Origin: Butyrivibrio sp. XPD2002
Lineage (GTDB): Bacteria > Bacillota > Clostridia > Lachnospirales > Lachnospiraceae
Direction: 5' to 3'
Length of the DNA stretch: 64,000 nucleotides
Assembly: GCF_000423945.1 (NCBI RefSeq)
Contig: NZ_AUIY01000021.1
Location: 38,315-102,314 of the forward strand
Shown here: positions 1 to 9,307 of the stretch, piece by piece
Layout: every line of letters begins with the position of its first letter
Numbering within the stretch: the first letter of the stretch is position 1
Translations under genes and position numbers: made by a program
Notes under the pieces: model-generated
Database searches by the model: none
The model's input: the letters and a program-made list of their open reading frames with translations, nothing else
Told to the model about the DNA's origin: nothing

Positions 1-1741
1 TAACTGCATCCAAGGTTTCGCCGATGGCTATCTGCTGGTCGTTGTTACCCTGCTTAACATCCTCAGCTGCTGCAACGGCTGCTTTACTCTGTTGAAGAAG
101 TGTTCCCATTTCCTTCATGATATCATCAGCCATCTGCTTGGAATCCTCAGCCAGCTTTCCGATTTCCTCAGCAACAACGGCGAAGCCTTTTCCTGCTTCT
201 CCGGCTCTTGCTGCCTCGATAGAAGCATTGAGGGAGAGAAGATTGGTCTGGGTTGCGATGGAAGTGATTCCTTCAACCTTTTCACTGATGTTATCAACTG
301 CTTCCTGGGTTGCCTGAATGGTTCTGGAGATATCATCAATCTTGGCTGTCATTTCAGCGGAGGAATCCTGGAGAGATGACAGGGACTTGCTGGATATCTC
401 GGATGCTTCCTTCATCTTGCCTGCGAGAGTTGAGAGACTTCCTGTGGAGGTCTGAACATCACCGACAGCGTCTCCGATGAGACCGACATTTTCAGAAGCA
501 CTCTGAATTTCATCTGCCTGCTGGGTTGCACCGGATGCAATCTCCTGAACGGCATTTGAAACATCCTCTGCAGTCTGGGAAATCTGATTTGCCATGTCTG
601 AGAGCTCCTCGGATGATGAGCCTACATTGGCAGCAGATTCCTTTATATGGGTAACTATTTCATCGAGAGTTTCTATTACGGAATTGGTATCTCTTGCTAT
701 TTCTCCAAACTCGTCCTTTCTGGCAGCGGCTGCTCCAATTTTCTCGAAGCGTCCATCAGCGAGCGCTTTAAGGGCATCTCCAACTATCTGGATAGGCTTT
801 GTGAAGCTGCTTGCCATGACGAAGGAAATGATGATTGCAACAATCAAAAGTACAGCACCGACAATAATGACGATAATTGCTGAACGTCTTGCTGATGAAA
901 GGATCTTATTGGAATCAGTTGCTGCACAAACTGTGAACTGGGACTTGGGTTCTTTTACGTATGCAACGTATGCGTTATAGCCTTTTCCTGTATCAACATA
1001 GTAGAAGCCCTTATCTAATCCGGATGTCATGAACTCTGACTGCGCACGGCTTTCTTCTTCATGAGCTCCTTCACCGATTTCATATTGTGAGTGAGCTGCA
1101 ATCATTCCTTCTCTGTCAACAAGGAAAGCATCCTCTGCCTCAGCAGCCAGCATTTTATGGAAATTGTTCAGATCGTAGTTTCTGTGAACGATACCTATTA
1201 CTGTATCTCCATCCTTAACAGGGCAGGCGAATGTGATCATTCTTCTTCCGGATGTTTTACTTATCTGAATGTTGGATACATAGATAGTTCCGGATATGGC
1301 TTTCTGGAAATATTCTCTATCAGATACGTTTATGAAATCACCCTTTGTTCTGGCAACCTGCATACCGTCAAGACCGGCAATGGCTGTGGTATCGCCGTCA
1401 TCAAGAATTGAGTCACACTCTGCAAGAGTAGACTGAACAGCGTCATAGGGGATGCCTGCTTCGCCCTTTACAAAGTTAATGATAGTGGGGTTGCCGGCGA
1501 TACTTCGTATCATGTTCATATTGGCGTCGAGGATATTTCCGAACTTACGCTCAATATAGTTAGCCTGCCACTCCAACGACTCCTGCGCATCTTCCATGGC
1601 CTTCTGAGTGGACGTGTTGTAGCTTACGATGATTGCCACAAGGAGCGGCAATGCAGCTGCGAGGATCATGACAGAAATAAGCTTTGTTTTAATACTGTTA
1701 TTAAAACTTACTTTGCCTTCAGTATTTGCGTTCTTAGCCAT
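1..1741 (-). CDS. Methyl-accepting chemotaxis protein (C-terminus cut by window edge)
   Basis: Transmembrane chemoreceptor that would pass ligand occupancy to CheW/CheA. Reading leftward from the ATG at 1741 gives 580 codons with no stop before the edge, so the C-terminus lies outside. In order: short cytoplasmic start ([10 protein letters not shown]), a first membrane helix (about residues 20-42), an extracytoplasmic dCache-like sensor of roughly 250 residues, a second helix (about 285-310), a HAMP-like linker, then the coiled-coil signalling domain with the hairpin-tip motif [20 protein letters not shown]. The start is supported by GGAGG six bases upstream. The ligand cannot be read from the sequence; dCache sensors commonly bind amino acids or other small molecules. 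No chemotaxis gene is adjacent, so it looks like one of several dispersed receptors. Family is certain, specificity unknown. Confidence 0.93.
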   Translation of the reverse strand, partial: MAKNANTEGKVSFNNSIKTKLISVMILAAALPLLVAIIVSYNTSTQKAMEDAQESLEWQANYIERKFGNILDANMNMIRSIAGNPTIINFVKGEAGIPYDAVQSTLAECDSILDDGDTTAIAGLDGMQVARTKGDFINVSDREYFQKAISGTIYVSNIQISKTSGRRMITFACPVKDGDTVIGIVHRNYDLNNFHKMLAAEAEDAFLVDREGMIAAHSQYEIGEGAHEEESRAQSEFMTSGLDKGFYYVDTGKGYNAYVAYVKEPKSQFTVCAATDSNKILSSARRSAIIVIIVGAVLLIVAIIISFVMASSFTKPIQIVGDALKALADGRFEKIGAAAARKDEFGEIARDTNSVIETLDEIVTHIKESAANVGSSSEELSDMANQISQTAEDVSNAVQEIASGATQQADEIQSASENVGLIGDAVGDVQTSTGSLSTLAGKMKEASEISSKSLSSLQDSSAEMTAKIDDISRTIQATQEAVDNISEKVEGITSIATQTNLLSLNASIEAARAGEAGKGFAVVAEEIGKLAEDSKQMADDIMKEMGTLLQQSKAAVAAAEDVKQGNNDQQIAIGETLDAV

Positions 1742-1978
1742 AATGTGCCTCCGAGATGAAATATAAAAACAAAAATAATAAAGGAACCTTCTATTCTGAA
1801 TTATACCTCTATAAAGTGCGGATAAATGCGATTTTGTGAACATTTAATCGATTTTTAATATGCAGTTTATTTTAAATGAAATTGCATTGTTAGATTTAAG
1901 GGCTTTTAGATCTGGATGTATACAATAAGAACATAAAGGAGTGATCTTTTTTATGAAAAATTGTTTATTAATATGTAA

Positions 1979-2008
1979 GGAGAGACTTTTCGGTCTCTCC
2001 TTTTTATG
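1979..2008 (+). terminator. Leader hairpin with U-tract upstream of the NCS2 permease
   Basis: GGAGAGAC / GTCTCTCC stem with a TTTTCG-type loop, followed by TTTTT. It lies about 65 bases before the permease start and after AAAGGAG-type and ATG sequences near 1936-1955, so it reads as an intrinsic terminator inside a leader. It could end a short leader transcript (attenuation). I saw no purine-riboswitch core. A second small stem, GTTTGG/CCAAAC, follows at about 2023-2043. Confidence 0.6.
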
Positions 2009-2070
2009 CTATATTTTTTATGTTTGGGCAAAGGGTCCAAACCGGAAGACATTGTGTGGAGGAATGAAAC

Positions 2071-3426
2071 ATGTTGGAGAAAGTTTTCAAATTAAAGGAG
2101 CACAATACTACGGTAAAAACCGAGATTATTGCCGGTCTTACCACGTTCCTTTCTATGGCGTATATTCTCGCCGTTAACCCCAGTATTCTGGGCACTGTAA
2201 TGGATGCAGGTGGAGTATTTGTAGCTACTGCGGTAGCATCAGCAATTGCGACATTCTGCATGGCTATCTTTGCAAATTACCCGATCGCTCTTTCAGCAGG
2301 ACTTGGTCTTAACGCATACTTTGCTTATACAGTATGTCTTGGCGAGCTTGCAGCTGAGGGTGAGAACGCTTTCAGAATTTGCTTAACAGCCGTATTTGTA
2401 GAAGGTGTTATTTTCCTTCTTATGTCACTTGTAAAATTCCGCGAGAAGATTATAAACAGCATACCCCAGAACCTTAAGTTCGGTATTTCAGCAGGTATTG
2501 GTCTTTTCATCGCGTTCATTGGTCTTAGAGGCGCTAACGTAATCATTCCCGATGAGTCAACAACAGTTGCTCTCGGTGATTTTGCTGATGCAGACGTTGT
2601 TCTTTGCCTTGCTGGTCTGATCATAATAGTAGTTCTTGAGCACTTCAAGGTAACTGGTTCAGTGCTTATCGGTATCCTTGCTACATGGATCCTTGGTATG
2701 ATCGCTGAGACTACAGGCTGGTACACAGCAGGTCACGTATTCCCTGATTTTTCACAGGGACTTAACCAGATCAGCGGTATTTCCAAGACTGCATTCCAGT
2801 TTGACTTTGGATGGGCTGCATCACACTTCGTACAGTTTATTGCGATTGTATTCAGTTTCCTTTACGTTGATATCTTTGATACCGTAGGAACGGTAGTAGG
2901 TGTTGCTGATAAGGCAGACCTTCTTGATGAAAACGGTAACCTTCCTAAGGTTGGTGCTGTATTTATGTCAGACGCTGTTGGTACTGTAACAGGTTCTTGC
3001 CTTGGTACTTCTACAGTAACAAGCTTCGTAGAGTCAAGTGCAGGTGTTGCAGCAGGTGGACGTACAGGTCTTACAGCACTTACAACAGCTGTTATGTTCC
3101 TTATTTCACTTGTACTTAGCCCGGTATTCCTTGCTATTCCTTCTTTTGCAACAGCTCCGGCTCTTATCTATGTAGGAATGCTTATGGTTTCAAGTGCAAA
3201 GAACATCACATTTGATGGTGACCTTGCTGATACACTTGGTGCATATTTCGCACTTGTTATGATGCCTCTTTCATACTCAATTGCAACAGGTATCATGTTC
3301 GCAGTTCTTGGCTGGGTTCTTGTTAAGATATTCATCGGCAAGATCAAGGACATCTCACCCGTTATGTGGATCGTATTCATAATGTTCGCTGTACGTATCG
3401 CTGCACTTGTTACTGACTTCCAGTAA
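2071..3426 (+). CDS. NCS2 family purine (guanine/hypoxanthine-type) permease
   Basis: Proton-coupled nucleobase uptake in the cytoplasmic membrane, salvaging hypoxanthine, guanine or adenine. The 451-residue protein has the length and about 12-14 hydrophobic segments of the AzgA/PbuG branch. Diagnostic stretches are TEIIAGLTTFLSMAYILAVN near the N-terminus, a DTVGT motif in the middle and ESSAGVAAGGRTGLTA in the second half. GTGGAGGAATG in front of the ATG gives a good ribosome binding site. The leader contains a terminator-like hairpin, so expression may be attenuated. It is monocistronic, ending at a strong terminator. The exact purine cannot be assigned from sequence alone. Confidence 0.9.
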   Translation: MLEKVFKLKEHNTTVKTEIIAGLTTFLSMAYILAVNPSILGTVMDAGGVFVATAVASAIATFCMAIFANYPIALSAGLGLNAYFAYTVCLGELAAEGENAFRICLTAVFVEGVIFLLMSLVKFREKIINSIPQNLKFGISAGIGLFIAFIGLRGANVIIPDESTTVALGDFADADVVLCLAGLIIIVVLEHFKVTGSVLIGILATWILGMIAETTGWYTAGHVFPDFSQGLNQISGISKTAFQFDFGWAASHFVQFIAIVFSFLYVDIFDTVGTVVGVADKADLLDENGNLPKVGAVFMSDAVGTVTGSCLGTSTVTSFVESSAGVAAGGRTGLTALTTAVMFLISLVLSPVFLAIPSFATAPALIYVGMLMVSSAKNITFDGDLADTLGAYFALVMMPLSYSIATGIMFAVLGWVLVKIFIGKIKDISPVMWIVFIMFAVRIAALVTDFQ

Positions 3427-3461
3427 TTACATGTCAGCATAGCCGTATATAATATGACATC

Positions 3462-3508
3462 AAAAAGCTCACAGGCTGAAAAAGATTTCAGCACTGTGAG
3501 CTTTTTTT
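3462..3508. terminator. Long bidirectional intrinsic terminator
   Basis: Arms AAAAAGCTCACAG and CTGTGAGCTTTTT, continued inside by GCTGAAA/TTTCAGC, with T-runs on both strands. It sits between the converging permease gene and the minus-strand gene at 3542. Confidence 0.9.
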
Positions 3509-3541
3509 AGGGTAATCTATGATGTTTCTGTAACATACTTT

Positions 3542-4300
3542 TTATGTCAGCAGCTCTGCGGCATCAAGCATTGCCATTCGCTGTTCTGCCCTCATATTGT
3601 CATTGGAGTAGTCGGAGAAAGCATTCTCGATAGAGGAGCCGCTTATTTCTGCCTGACGTTCATTCTCCATAACTCTGACGATTCCTTCATTGAATATCTT
3701 TTCATTCCTGGTCTCGTCTGCGTTTTCCTTTCCTTTTTCAGTTCTGCCTTCCATCTCATGATCGTAATCATATCGTGTGATATCACCGTTTATGTACATC
3801 TGCTGTAGCTGAGCATCGGAATAGGAATTATAATTGTGAGTCTTTGCCTTATTGGAAGCCTCTCTGGCCTCTGCCTGCGTGTGAAGATTGGGCTTCTCGG
3901 AGAGATCAGCCTGAGTGTTTTTCAGGCGCTCCTGGCGCTCTAAGGTTTCCTTCATCCGCTCAGCGGGAGAGGGCTTATCCTGTTGCTTCTTCATGATCTC
4001 ATCAAGGAGCTTCATTGCAGCCGAGGGCTCATGGTCATCCTTTTTATCAGGCATCTTTTTGACATCGCCGATTTCCTCTGAATCCTTTAAAAGGTCCTGG
4101 CTTTTCTTACTGGCCTGGGCGGTGTCGCCATCCTTGGATTTGGCTATAACATCCTCAAGGACTTCCTTTACATGTTCTTTCCTCGAGCTTTCTTCCTTTA
4201 TCTGTTCTTTTAACTGATCAGCAGCTTTGGTCTGATCGGTAGTAGTGGTGAGCTGTACACGTTCGGTACCACCAACAGCTGAAATATTAAGATCTGCCAT
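3542..4300 (-). CDS. Hypothetical charged, coiled-coil-rich cytoplasmic protein
   Basis: I do not recognise this 252-residue protein. It has no signal peptide or membrane segment and is rich in Lys, Glu, Asp and Gln, with long stretches likely to be helical or disordered (about residues 20-140). The C-terminal third is less repetitive (QLQQMYINGDITRYDYDHEM) and may hold a folded segment. The start at 4300 (MADLNISAVGG) is chosen because GGAGG lies five bases before it; an upstream ATG at 4321 lacks one. A convincing sigma-A-type promoter precedes it (4355-4383). It is divergent from the TetR gene. Confidence 0.75.
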   Translation of the reverse strand: MADLNISAVGGTERVQLTTTTDQTKAADQLKEQIKEESSRKEHVKEVLEDVIAKSKDGDTAQASKKSQDLLKDSEEIGDVKKMPDKKDDHEPSAAMKLLDEIMKKQQDKPSPAERMKETLERQERLKNTQADLSEKPNLHTQAEAREASNKAKTHNYNSYSDAQLQQMYINGDITRYDYDHEMEGRTEKGKENADETRNEKIFNEGIVRVMENERQAEISGSSIENAFSDYSNDNMRAEQRMAMLDAAELLT

Positions 4301-4354
4301 GGCAACCTCCAGTCCACCCATGTCGGGTAAAACGGAATATAAATACCTATAATG

Positions 4355-4383
4355 ATTATATCATTTTTGAAACTATCTGACAA
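4355..4383 (-). promoter_or_regulatory. Sigma-A promoter for the minus-strand gene at 3542-4300
   Basis: Read on the minus strand: TTGTCA, 17 bases, TATAAT. It lies about 55 bases upstream of the start codon at 4300. Confidence 0.7.
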
Positions 4384-4465
4384 CTACTGAAATAGTCAGA
4401 AAATAATATTCGTAATACTGATATTTTTTCGAATTTTTATTTCAAATTACTATGCAAAATCCATG

Positions 4466-4494
4466 TTGACACCGACAGGTCGAAACACTAAAAT
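4466..4494 (+). promoter_or_regulatory. Sigma-A promoter for the TetR gene
   Basis: TTGACA, 17 bases, TAAAAT, about 50 bases before the TetR start. The minus-strand promoter at 4355 is back to back with it, so a repressor bound between them could control both. Confidence 0.75.
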
Positions 4495-4547
4495 AATAAC
4501 ACATGATACGATAAACAATTCATAATATGATAACGGAGGATTAGGAT

Positions 4548-5099
4548 ATGTCCAGGAAAGCCACTATTACACAGGAAGAAATTGTAAATGCGGCATTTAA
4601 GATAACCAAGAAGGAAGGCTTTGACAAGGTCACCTCAAGAAGACTGGCAGCTGCAGCAGGCTGTTCTACACAGCCGATTTTCAGAATTTATGACAACATG
4701 GATGAGCTTAAGAAGGACGTTGTAGCCAAGGCAGTGGCATACTTTGAGGATTTCTGCAGAGGAATCGCAACCAGGCATGAGACACCCTTCGTGGATCTTG
4801 GACTGAGCTATATCACATTCGCTCAGAAGAATCCTAATCTTTTCAAGCTTCTCTTTGTATCAGAGGCCAATGAGGGCGCCAGCATGTATGACGTTGTTAA
4901 CGGTTCTGATGAGAACGTTGTACGTGAGGTTTCCAAGGCTAAGAGTCAGGGCGTTCCTGATGCTGAACAGCTTTTCATGAAGATGTGGATATTCATTCAC
5001 GGCGCAGGCTGCATGGCTGTTACAGGAGACTATGATCTTGAAGAGGCTGATTCCGTTAGCATGCTTGAGTCAGCATATGAAGCTTTCAGGCTTTCATAA
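4548..5099 (+). CDS. TetR/AcrR family transcriptional regulator
   Basis: One-component DNA-binding regulator of 183 residues. The N-terminal helix-turn-helix spans about residues 8-55 (ITQEEIVNAAFKITKKEGFD, then TSRRLAAAAGCSTQPIFRIY, the recognition helix region). The C-terminal all-helical part is the variable ligand-binding and dimerisation domain. CGGAGG lies ten bases before the ATG. It is followed 21 bases later by the oxidoreductase gene and may be cotranscribed with it. Its operator is probably in the divergent promoter region at 4355-4540, but I could not define a clean palindrome. Confidence 0.9.
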   Translation: MSRKATITQEEIVNAAFKITKKEGFDKVTSRRLAAAAGCSTQPIFRIYDNMDELKKDVVAKAVAYFEDFCRGIATRHETPFVDLGLSYITFAQKNPNLFKLLFVSEANEGASMYDVVNGSDENVVREVSKAKSQGVPDAEQLFMKMWIFIHGAGCMAVTGDYDLEEADSVSMLESAYEAFRLS

Positions 5100-5120
5100 T
5101 TTTGGAGTAATTGGAGTTTT

Positions 5121-6389
5121 ATGAAGCAGGTTGCTGTAATTGGCTGCGGTGCAGCCGGAATGATGGCGGCTATTTCCGCGGCGATGAGCGGAGCAGCCGT
5201 CACTATTTTTGAGAAAAATGAGAAGCCCGGTAAGAAGATATACATTACCGGCAAGGGCAGATGTAATGTGACAAATGCCTGTGATATTTCAGAGTACTTT
5301 GACAAGATACCTCACGGTTCCAAGTTCCTGTACAGTGCGCTGTATGGATACGATAACACCCAGGTTATGCGTCTTTTCGAGGAGAACGGATGTAAGCTTA
5401 AGACTGAGCGCGGAGACCGCGTTTTTCCTGTGTCCGACCACTCCTCAGATATTATCAGTACTCTTGTGAGAATATTAAAAAAGCTCAAGGTGGACATCCG
5501 CTATCAGGACGAGGTTCGCTGGATCCAGGTGTCTGAGGACGGCCATGTAAAGGGCATTGTGTCCGAGGATTCCGGAATCTCCGAGTTCGACTCCGTCATA
5601 GTCTGCACAGGAGGCTTATCCTATCCCTCCACAGGCTCAACCGGAGACGGCCTCAAATTCGCCAAGGAGCTGGGACATAAGGTTACGAAGACCACACCGT
5701 CGCTGGTTCCATTTGAGGTGGCGCAGAAGTGGTGCACAGAGCTTCAGGGACTGGCGCTCAAAAATGTTGCCATTAAGCTTGAGCAGATACCTGCATCGGG
5801 CCCCGGTAAGAAAAAGAAGTACGTGTATGATGGCTTTGGAGAGATGCTTTTCACTCACTTTGGTGTGAGCGGTCCTTTGATTTTGACCTCGAGCTGTTAT
5901 TACGAGGAGGCAGATAAAAAGGGCGAGAAATATTCCTATGTGATTCACCTCGACCTCAAGCCCGCTCTCACAGAGGAACAGCTTGATAAGAGAATTCAGA
6001 GAGAATTTGAAAATGCTAAGAACAAGCAATTCAAAAACAGCCTGAATGCACTTTTTCCTTCAAAGATGATACCTATAATGGTTGAACTTTCCGGTATAGA
6101 TCCGGAGAAGCAGGTAAATGCCATAACAAGAGGTGAGAGACTTGAATTTGTAAGTCTTATAAAGAACATCAAGATGGATGTAACCGGCCTTCGAGGATTC
6201 CCCGAGGCAATCATTACCAGAGGCGGCGTCGCAACCAGCGACATTAACCCCTCAACTATGGAATCAAAGAAAATTAAGGGCTTATACTTTGCAGGAGAGG
6301 TCATTGATGTAGACGCTCAAACCGGCGGCTTTAATCTCCAGATCGCATGGTCTACCGGCCACCTGGCAGGAGAGTGTGCTGCAGAATAA
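5121..6389 (+). CDS. NAD(P)/FAD-dependent oxidoreductase, HI0933/BaiN-like flavoprotein
   Basis: Cytoplasmic flavoprotein of 422 residues from the HI0933 (YhiN/BaiN) family, whose physiological substrate is generally unknown. The dinucleotide-binding motif GCGAAGMMAAI is at residues 9-19, followed by EKNEKPGKKIYITGKGRCNV. The family's C-terminal FAD contact block is present (RGGVATSDINPSTMESK, then AGEVIDVDAQTGGFNLQIAW). Length is typical. It follows the TetR gene closely and precedes cmk. Despite the name BaiN for one homologue, nothing here indicates a bile-acid role. Confidence 0.88.
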   Translation: MKQVAVIGCGAAGMMAAISAAMSGAAVTIFEKNEKPGKKIYITGKGRCNVTNACDISEYFDKIPHGSKFLYSALYGYDNTQVMRLFEENGCKLKTERGDRVFPVSDHSSDIISTLVRILKKLKVDIRYQDEVRWIQVSEDGHVKGIVSEDSGISEFDSVIVCTGGLSYPSTGSTGDGLKFAKELGHKVTKTTPSLVPFEVAQKWCTELQGLALKNVAIKLEQIPASGPGKKKKYVYDGFGEMLFTHFGVSGPLILTSSCYYEEADKKGEKYSYVIHLDLKPALTEEQLDKRIQREFENAKNKQFKNSLNALFPSKMIPIMVELSGIDPEKQVNAITRGERLEFVSLIKNIKMDVTGLRGFPEAIITRGGVATSDINPSTMESKKIKGLYFAGEVIDVDAQTGGFNLQIAWSTGHLAGECAAE

Positions 6390-6391
6390 AG

Positions 6392-6436
6392 CCTTCGCCC
6401 TTAGGGAGAAGGTGGCACGAAGTGCCGGATGAGGGG
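6392..6436. repeat. Palindromic intergenic repeat-like element
   Basis: Two adjoining hairpins, CTTCGCCCT-TA-GGGAGAAG and GGCAC-GAA-GTGCC, followed by GGATGAGGGG. The layout (CTCCC..GGGAG, then a CACGAAGTG hairpin, then GAGGG) resembles dispersed short repeats that I know from intergenic regions of other Clostridiales genomes. Only one copy is visible here, so repeat status is inferred. Confidence 0.45.
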
Positions 6437-6463
6437 CATAACAAACAAAGGAGAATAATTAAA

Positions 6464-7126
6464 ATGGGAAGTAGTATAGCAATAGATGGACCTGCAGGAG
6501 CAGGCAAGAGTACAATTGCAAAGATAGTTTCAAAGAAGCTTGGTTTTATTTATATTGATACAGGCGCTATGTATCGCGCTATGGCTGTTCATATGATAAG
6601 AAATGGCGTATCAGGAGAGGACAGTGCGGAGATCGAGAAGAACATCGACAGCGCAGACATCTCTATCGGCCATGAGAATGGTGAGCAGGTTGTTTACTTG
6701 AACGGAGAGAATGTAAATTCACAGCTTAGAACCGAGCAGGTAAGCGCAATGGCTTCAAAGACCAGTGCAAATGCAAAGGTAAGAGCCAAGCTTGTAGAGC
6801 TTCAGCAGAAAATGGCAAAGACAACTAATGTTGTTATGGACGGAAGAGACATCGGAACCGTGGTTCTTCCTGATTCAGAGCTTAAGGTATACCTCACTGC
6901 AGGAACAAGAGTCCGCGCAGAGAGAAGATATAAGGAGCTTATCGAGAAGGGCGAGACCTGCAATATCGATGAGATAGAAGAGGATATCAAGGAGCGCGAC
7001 CACAGGGATATGACAAGAGAGAACTCACCTCTTAAGAAGGCAGATGACGCTGTGGAGATCGACTCCTCCTACATGACAATTGATGAGGTTGCGGATAAAA
7101 TAATCGAGCTTTATAAAGGAAATTGA
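6464..7126 (+). CDS. cmk: Cytidylate kinase
   Basis: Phosphorylates CMP and dCMP with ATP, feeding CTP/dCTP pools. The 220-residue protein begins MGSSIAIDGPAGAGKSTIAK, with the P-loop GPAGAGKST at residues 9-17. It also has DTGAMYRAMAV, the MDGRDIGTVVLPDS block and the ERDHRDMTRENSPLKKADDA segment near the C-terminus, all typical of bacterial Cmk. The start at 6464 is chosen because AAAGGAG precedes it and homologues begin there; the open frame extends 39 codons upstream through the palindromic repeat. It is followed three bases later by ispH. In Firmicutes cmk, ispH and S1 genes commonly cluster, as here. Confidence 0.96.
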   Translation: MGSSIAIDGPAGAGKSTIAKIVSKKLGFIYIDTGAMYRAMAVHMIRNGVSGEDSAEIEKNIDSADISIGHENGEQVVYLNGENVNSQLRTEQVSAMASKTSANAKVRAKLVELQQKMAKTTNVVMDGRDIGTVVLPDSELKVYLTAGTRVRAERRYKELIEKGETCNIDEIEEDIKERDHRDMTRENSPLKKADDAVEIDSSYMTIDEVADKIIELYKGN

Positions 7127-7129
7127 TTT

Positions 7130-7984
7130 ATGGAAGTTATTTTAGCTGAGCACGCTGGTTTTTGCTTTGGCGTCACAAGAGCAGTAGACGTTGTTTACGA
7201 TCAGATAAAAAAGAATACTGATAAAAAGATCTACACCTATGGTCCTATCATTCACAACGAGACAGTTGTAGCTGACCTTGAAAAACAGGGCGTCAGCGTG
7301 ATAGAGGGTGAGGAAGAGCTCAAAAGTCTCACCGAGGGAATTCTTATCATAAGATCTCACGGAATCAGAAAAGAGATTTATGAGATCATGAAGGAGCGTG
7401 GAATCGAGTATATCGATGCTACCTGCCCCTTTGTAAAAAGAATTCACAACATAGTTGAGAAGGAGAGTGCCGAGGGTAAGACAATAGTTGTTGTCGGAAG
7501 TGCGAAACACCCCGAAGTAGATGGAATTGTGAGCTATGCATCAGGTCCTGTCTATGTTGTTGAGAGCCCTGATGAAGCTCTGGATCTCGACATTCCGGAG
7601 GGAACTGATATATGTATCGTTTCCCAAACAACATTTAACACAAATAAATTTCAAGAAACCGTTGATAAATTTTCTAATACGCGCTACAATGTTAATGTTG
7701 TGAACACTATTTGTAGTGCAACTGAAGAAAGGCAGACCGAAGCAGAGCGTATTGCCGGCCAGGTTGATGCTATGATAGTGATAGGCGGAGCGCACAGTTC
7801 TAATTCAAGGAAACTGTATGAGATATGCAGTAAGAAGTGTGCAAATACATATTTTATTCAAACACTGGATGACTTGCATTTAGAACTTCCTAAAGCGGTT
7901 AAACTAGTGGGAATAACCGCCGGGGCGTCCACCCCAAAGAACATTATCGAGGAGGTTCAGAATCATGTCAGAACAATCTTTTGA
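7130..7984 (+). CDS. ispH: 4-hydroxy-3-methylbut-2-enyl diphosphate reductase (IspH/LytB)
   Basis: Last enzyme of the MEP isoprenoid pathway; it reduces HMBPP to IPP and DMAPP using a 4Fe-4S cluster. The three cluster cysteines are visible in GFCFGVTRAV, DATCPFVKRIH and NTICSATEERQ. The 284-residue length is standard for the stand-alone enzyme. The last 20 bases overlap the start of the S1 gene in a different frame, so the two are translationally linked. In many Clostridia these two proteins are fused into one polypeptide; here they remain separate. Confidence 0.96.
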   Translation: MEVILAEHAGFCFGVTRAVDVVYDQIKKNTDKKIYTYGPIIHNETVVADLEKQGVSVIEGEEELKSLTEGILIIRSHGIRKEIYEIMKERGIEYIDATCPFVKRIHNIVEKESAEGKTIVVVGSAKHPEVDGIVSYASGPVYVVESPDEALDLDIPEGTDICIVSQTTFNTNKFQETVDKFSNTRYNVNVVNTICSATEERQTEAERIAGQVDAMIVIGGAHSSNSRKLYEICSKKCANTYFIQTLDDLHLELPKAVKLVGITAGASTPKNIIEEVQNHVRTIF

Positions 7985-9098
7985 ACAAATGCTCAATGAG
8001 TCGTTCAAAACAATTCATACGGGGGAGGTCGTTGAAGGCACTGTTATATCTGTCAAGCCTGATGAGATTATTCTTAACATTGGCTACAAGTCAGATGGTG
8101 TACTTACAAAGAACGAGTACAGCAATGATAACAGTATCGATCTGACTCAGGTGGTTAAGGAAGGTGACACAATGGATGTCAAAGTCCTTAAGACCAACGA
8201 CGCAGACGGTCAGGTTATCCTGTCATATAAGCGCCTTGCCCTCGACAGAGGTAATAAGCGCATTGAAGAAGCTTATAACAACCAGGAAGTACTTACAGCT
8301 AAGGTTGTACAGGTACTTGATGGTGGACTTACAGTAGTAGTTGATGAAGTTCGTATCTTCATCCCTGCAAGTCTTGTATCAGATACTTATGAGAAGGATC
8401 TTTCCAAGTACGAAGGACAGGAGATCCAGTTCGTAGTAACTGAGTATAATCCGAAGCGTAGAAGATACATCGGTAACCGTAAGATGCTTATCACTGCTGA
8501 GAAGGCTGAGCAGGCTAAGAAGCTCTTCGAGACAATCGGTGTTGGCGATATCGTTGAAGGTACAGTTAAGAACGTTACAGATTTCGGTGCGTTCATTGAC
8601 CTCGGCGGAGCAGACGGACTCCTTCACATCTCTGAGATGTCATGGGGCCGCGTTGAGAATCCTAAGAAGACCTTCAAGGTTGGCGATACAGTTAAGGTTC
8701 AGATCAAGGGTATCGACGGCAGCAAGATCGCTCTTTCAAGAAAGTTTGATGATGAGAACCCTTGGAAGGATGCAGATTCTAAGTATGCAGTTGGTAACGA
8801 GGTAACTGGTAAGGTTGCCAGAATGACTGACTTCGGTGCATTCATCGAGCTTGAGCCCGGCATCGATGCACTTCTTCATGTATCTCAGATCGCTAGAGAG
8901 CACATTGAGAAGCCTTCAGATGTACTTAGCATCGGACAGGAAGTTACAGCTAGAATCGTAGACTTCAATGAAGCAGATCGCAAGATCAGCCTTAGCATCA
9001 AGGCTCTTACAGCTCCTGAGAAGGAAGATGCTGAAGAGGATGGCGATGTAGTATCAGTTGATATTGAGAAGGCTATCGCTGAGCAGGATGCTGAATAA
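7965..9098 (+). CDS. rpsA: 30S ribosomal protein S1-like, four S1 RNA-binding domains
   Basis: RNA-binding translation factor of 377 residues with four S1 (OB-fold) repeats at about residues 20-90, 106-175, 193-260 and 275-346. The third and fourth carry the classic VTDFGAFIDLG and MTDFGAFIELE signatures. The acidic tail (EDAEEDGD and on) is common in Firmicute S1-like proteins, which are shorter than the six-repeat E. coli S1. GAGGAGG lies nine bases before the ATG inside the ispH gene, confirming the overlapping start. It ends at a terminator, closing the cmk-ispH-rpsA unit. Confidence 0.93.
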   Translation: MSEQSFEQMLNESFKTIHTGEVVEGTVISVKPDEIILNIGYKSDGVLTKNEYSNDNSIDLTQVVKEGDTMDVKVLKTNDADGQVILSYKRLALDRGNKRIEEAYNNQEVLTAKVVQVLDGGLTVVVDEVRIFIPASLVSDTYEKDLSKYEGQEIQFVVTEYNPKRRRYIGNRKMLITAEKAEQAKKLFETIGVGDIVEGTVKNVTDFGAFIDLGGADGLLHISEMSWGRVENPKKTFKVGDTVKVQIKGIDGSKIALSRKFDDENPWKDADSKYAVGNEVTGKVARMTDFGAFIELEPGIDALLHVSQIAREHIEKPSDVLSIGQEVTARIVDFNEADRKISLSIKALTAPEKEDAEEDGDVVSVDIEKAIAEQDAE

Positions 9099-9113
9099 TA
9101 ATTAGTTCATTCC

Positions 9114-9150
9114 GGACTGTCGCATTAATGGTGCGGCAGTCCTTTTTCTT
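9114..9150 (+). terminator. Intrinsic terminator after rpsA
   Basis: GGACTGTCGCA / TGCGGCAGTCC stem followed by TTTTTCTT. Confidence 0.9.
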
Positions 9151-9202
9151 TACGAAATAACGTTTTGATATATAAACTTAATATTGTTTATGTTTATTTT
9201 AT

Positions 9203-9231
9203 TTTACATAAATATAGCGCTTGGTTATACT
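9203..9231 (+). promoter_or_regulatory. Sigma-A promoter for the cheR gene
   Basis: TTTACA, 17 bases, TATACT, about 75 bases upstream of the cheR start. Confidence 0.65.
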
Positions 9232-9307
9232 TAAACCATAAGTAACTATGCAATTCTATAAGGAATGCATTTCTGATTAAGTGATCAATTCACGAGGGGG
9301 TCTGGAA

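Noticed and set aside
1800..2070. Purine riboswitch before the NCS2 permease
   Set aside because: None of the conserved purine-aptamer core segments could be found in the leader; only a terminator and a small stem are visible.
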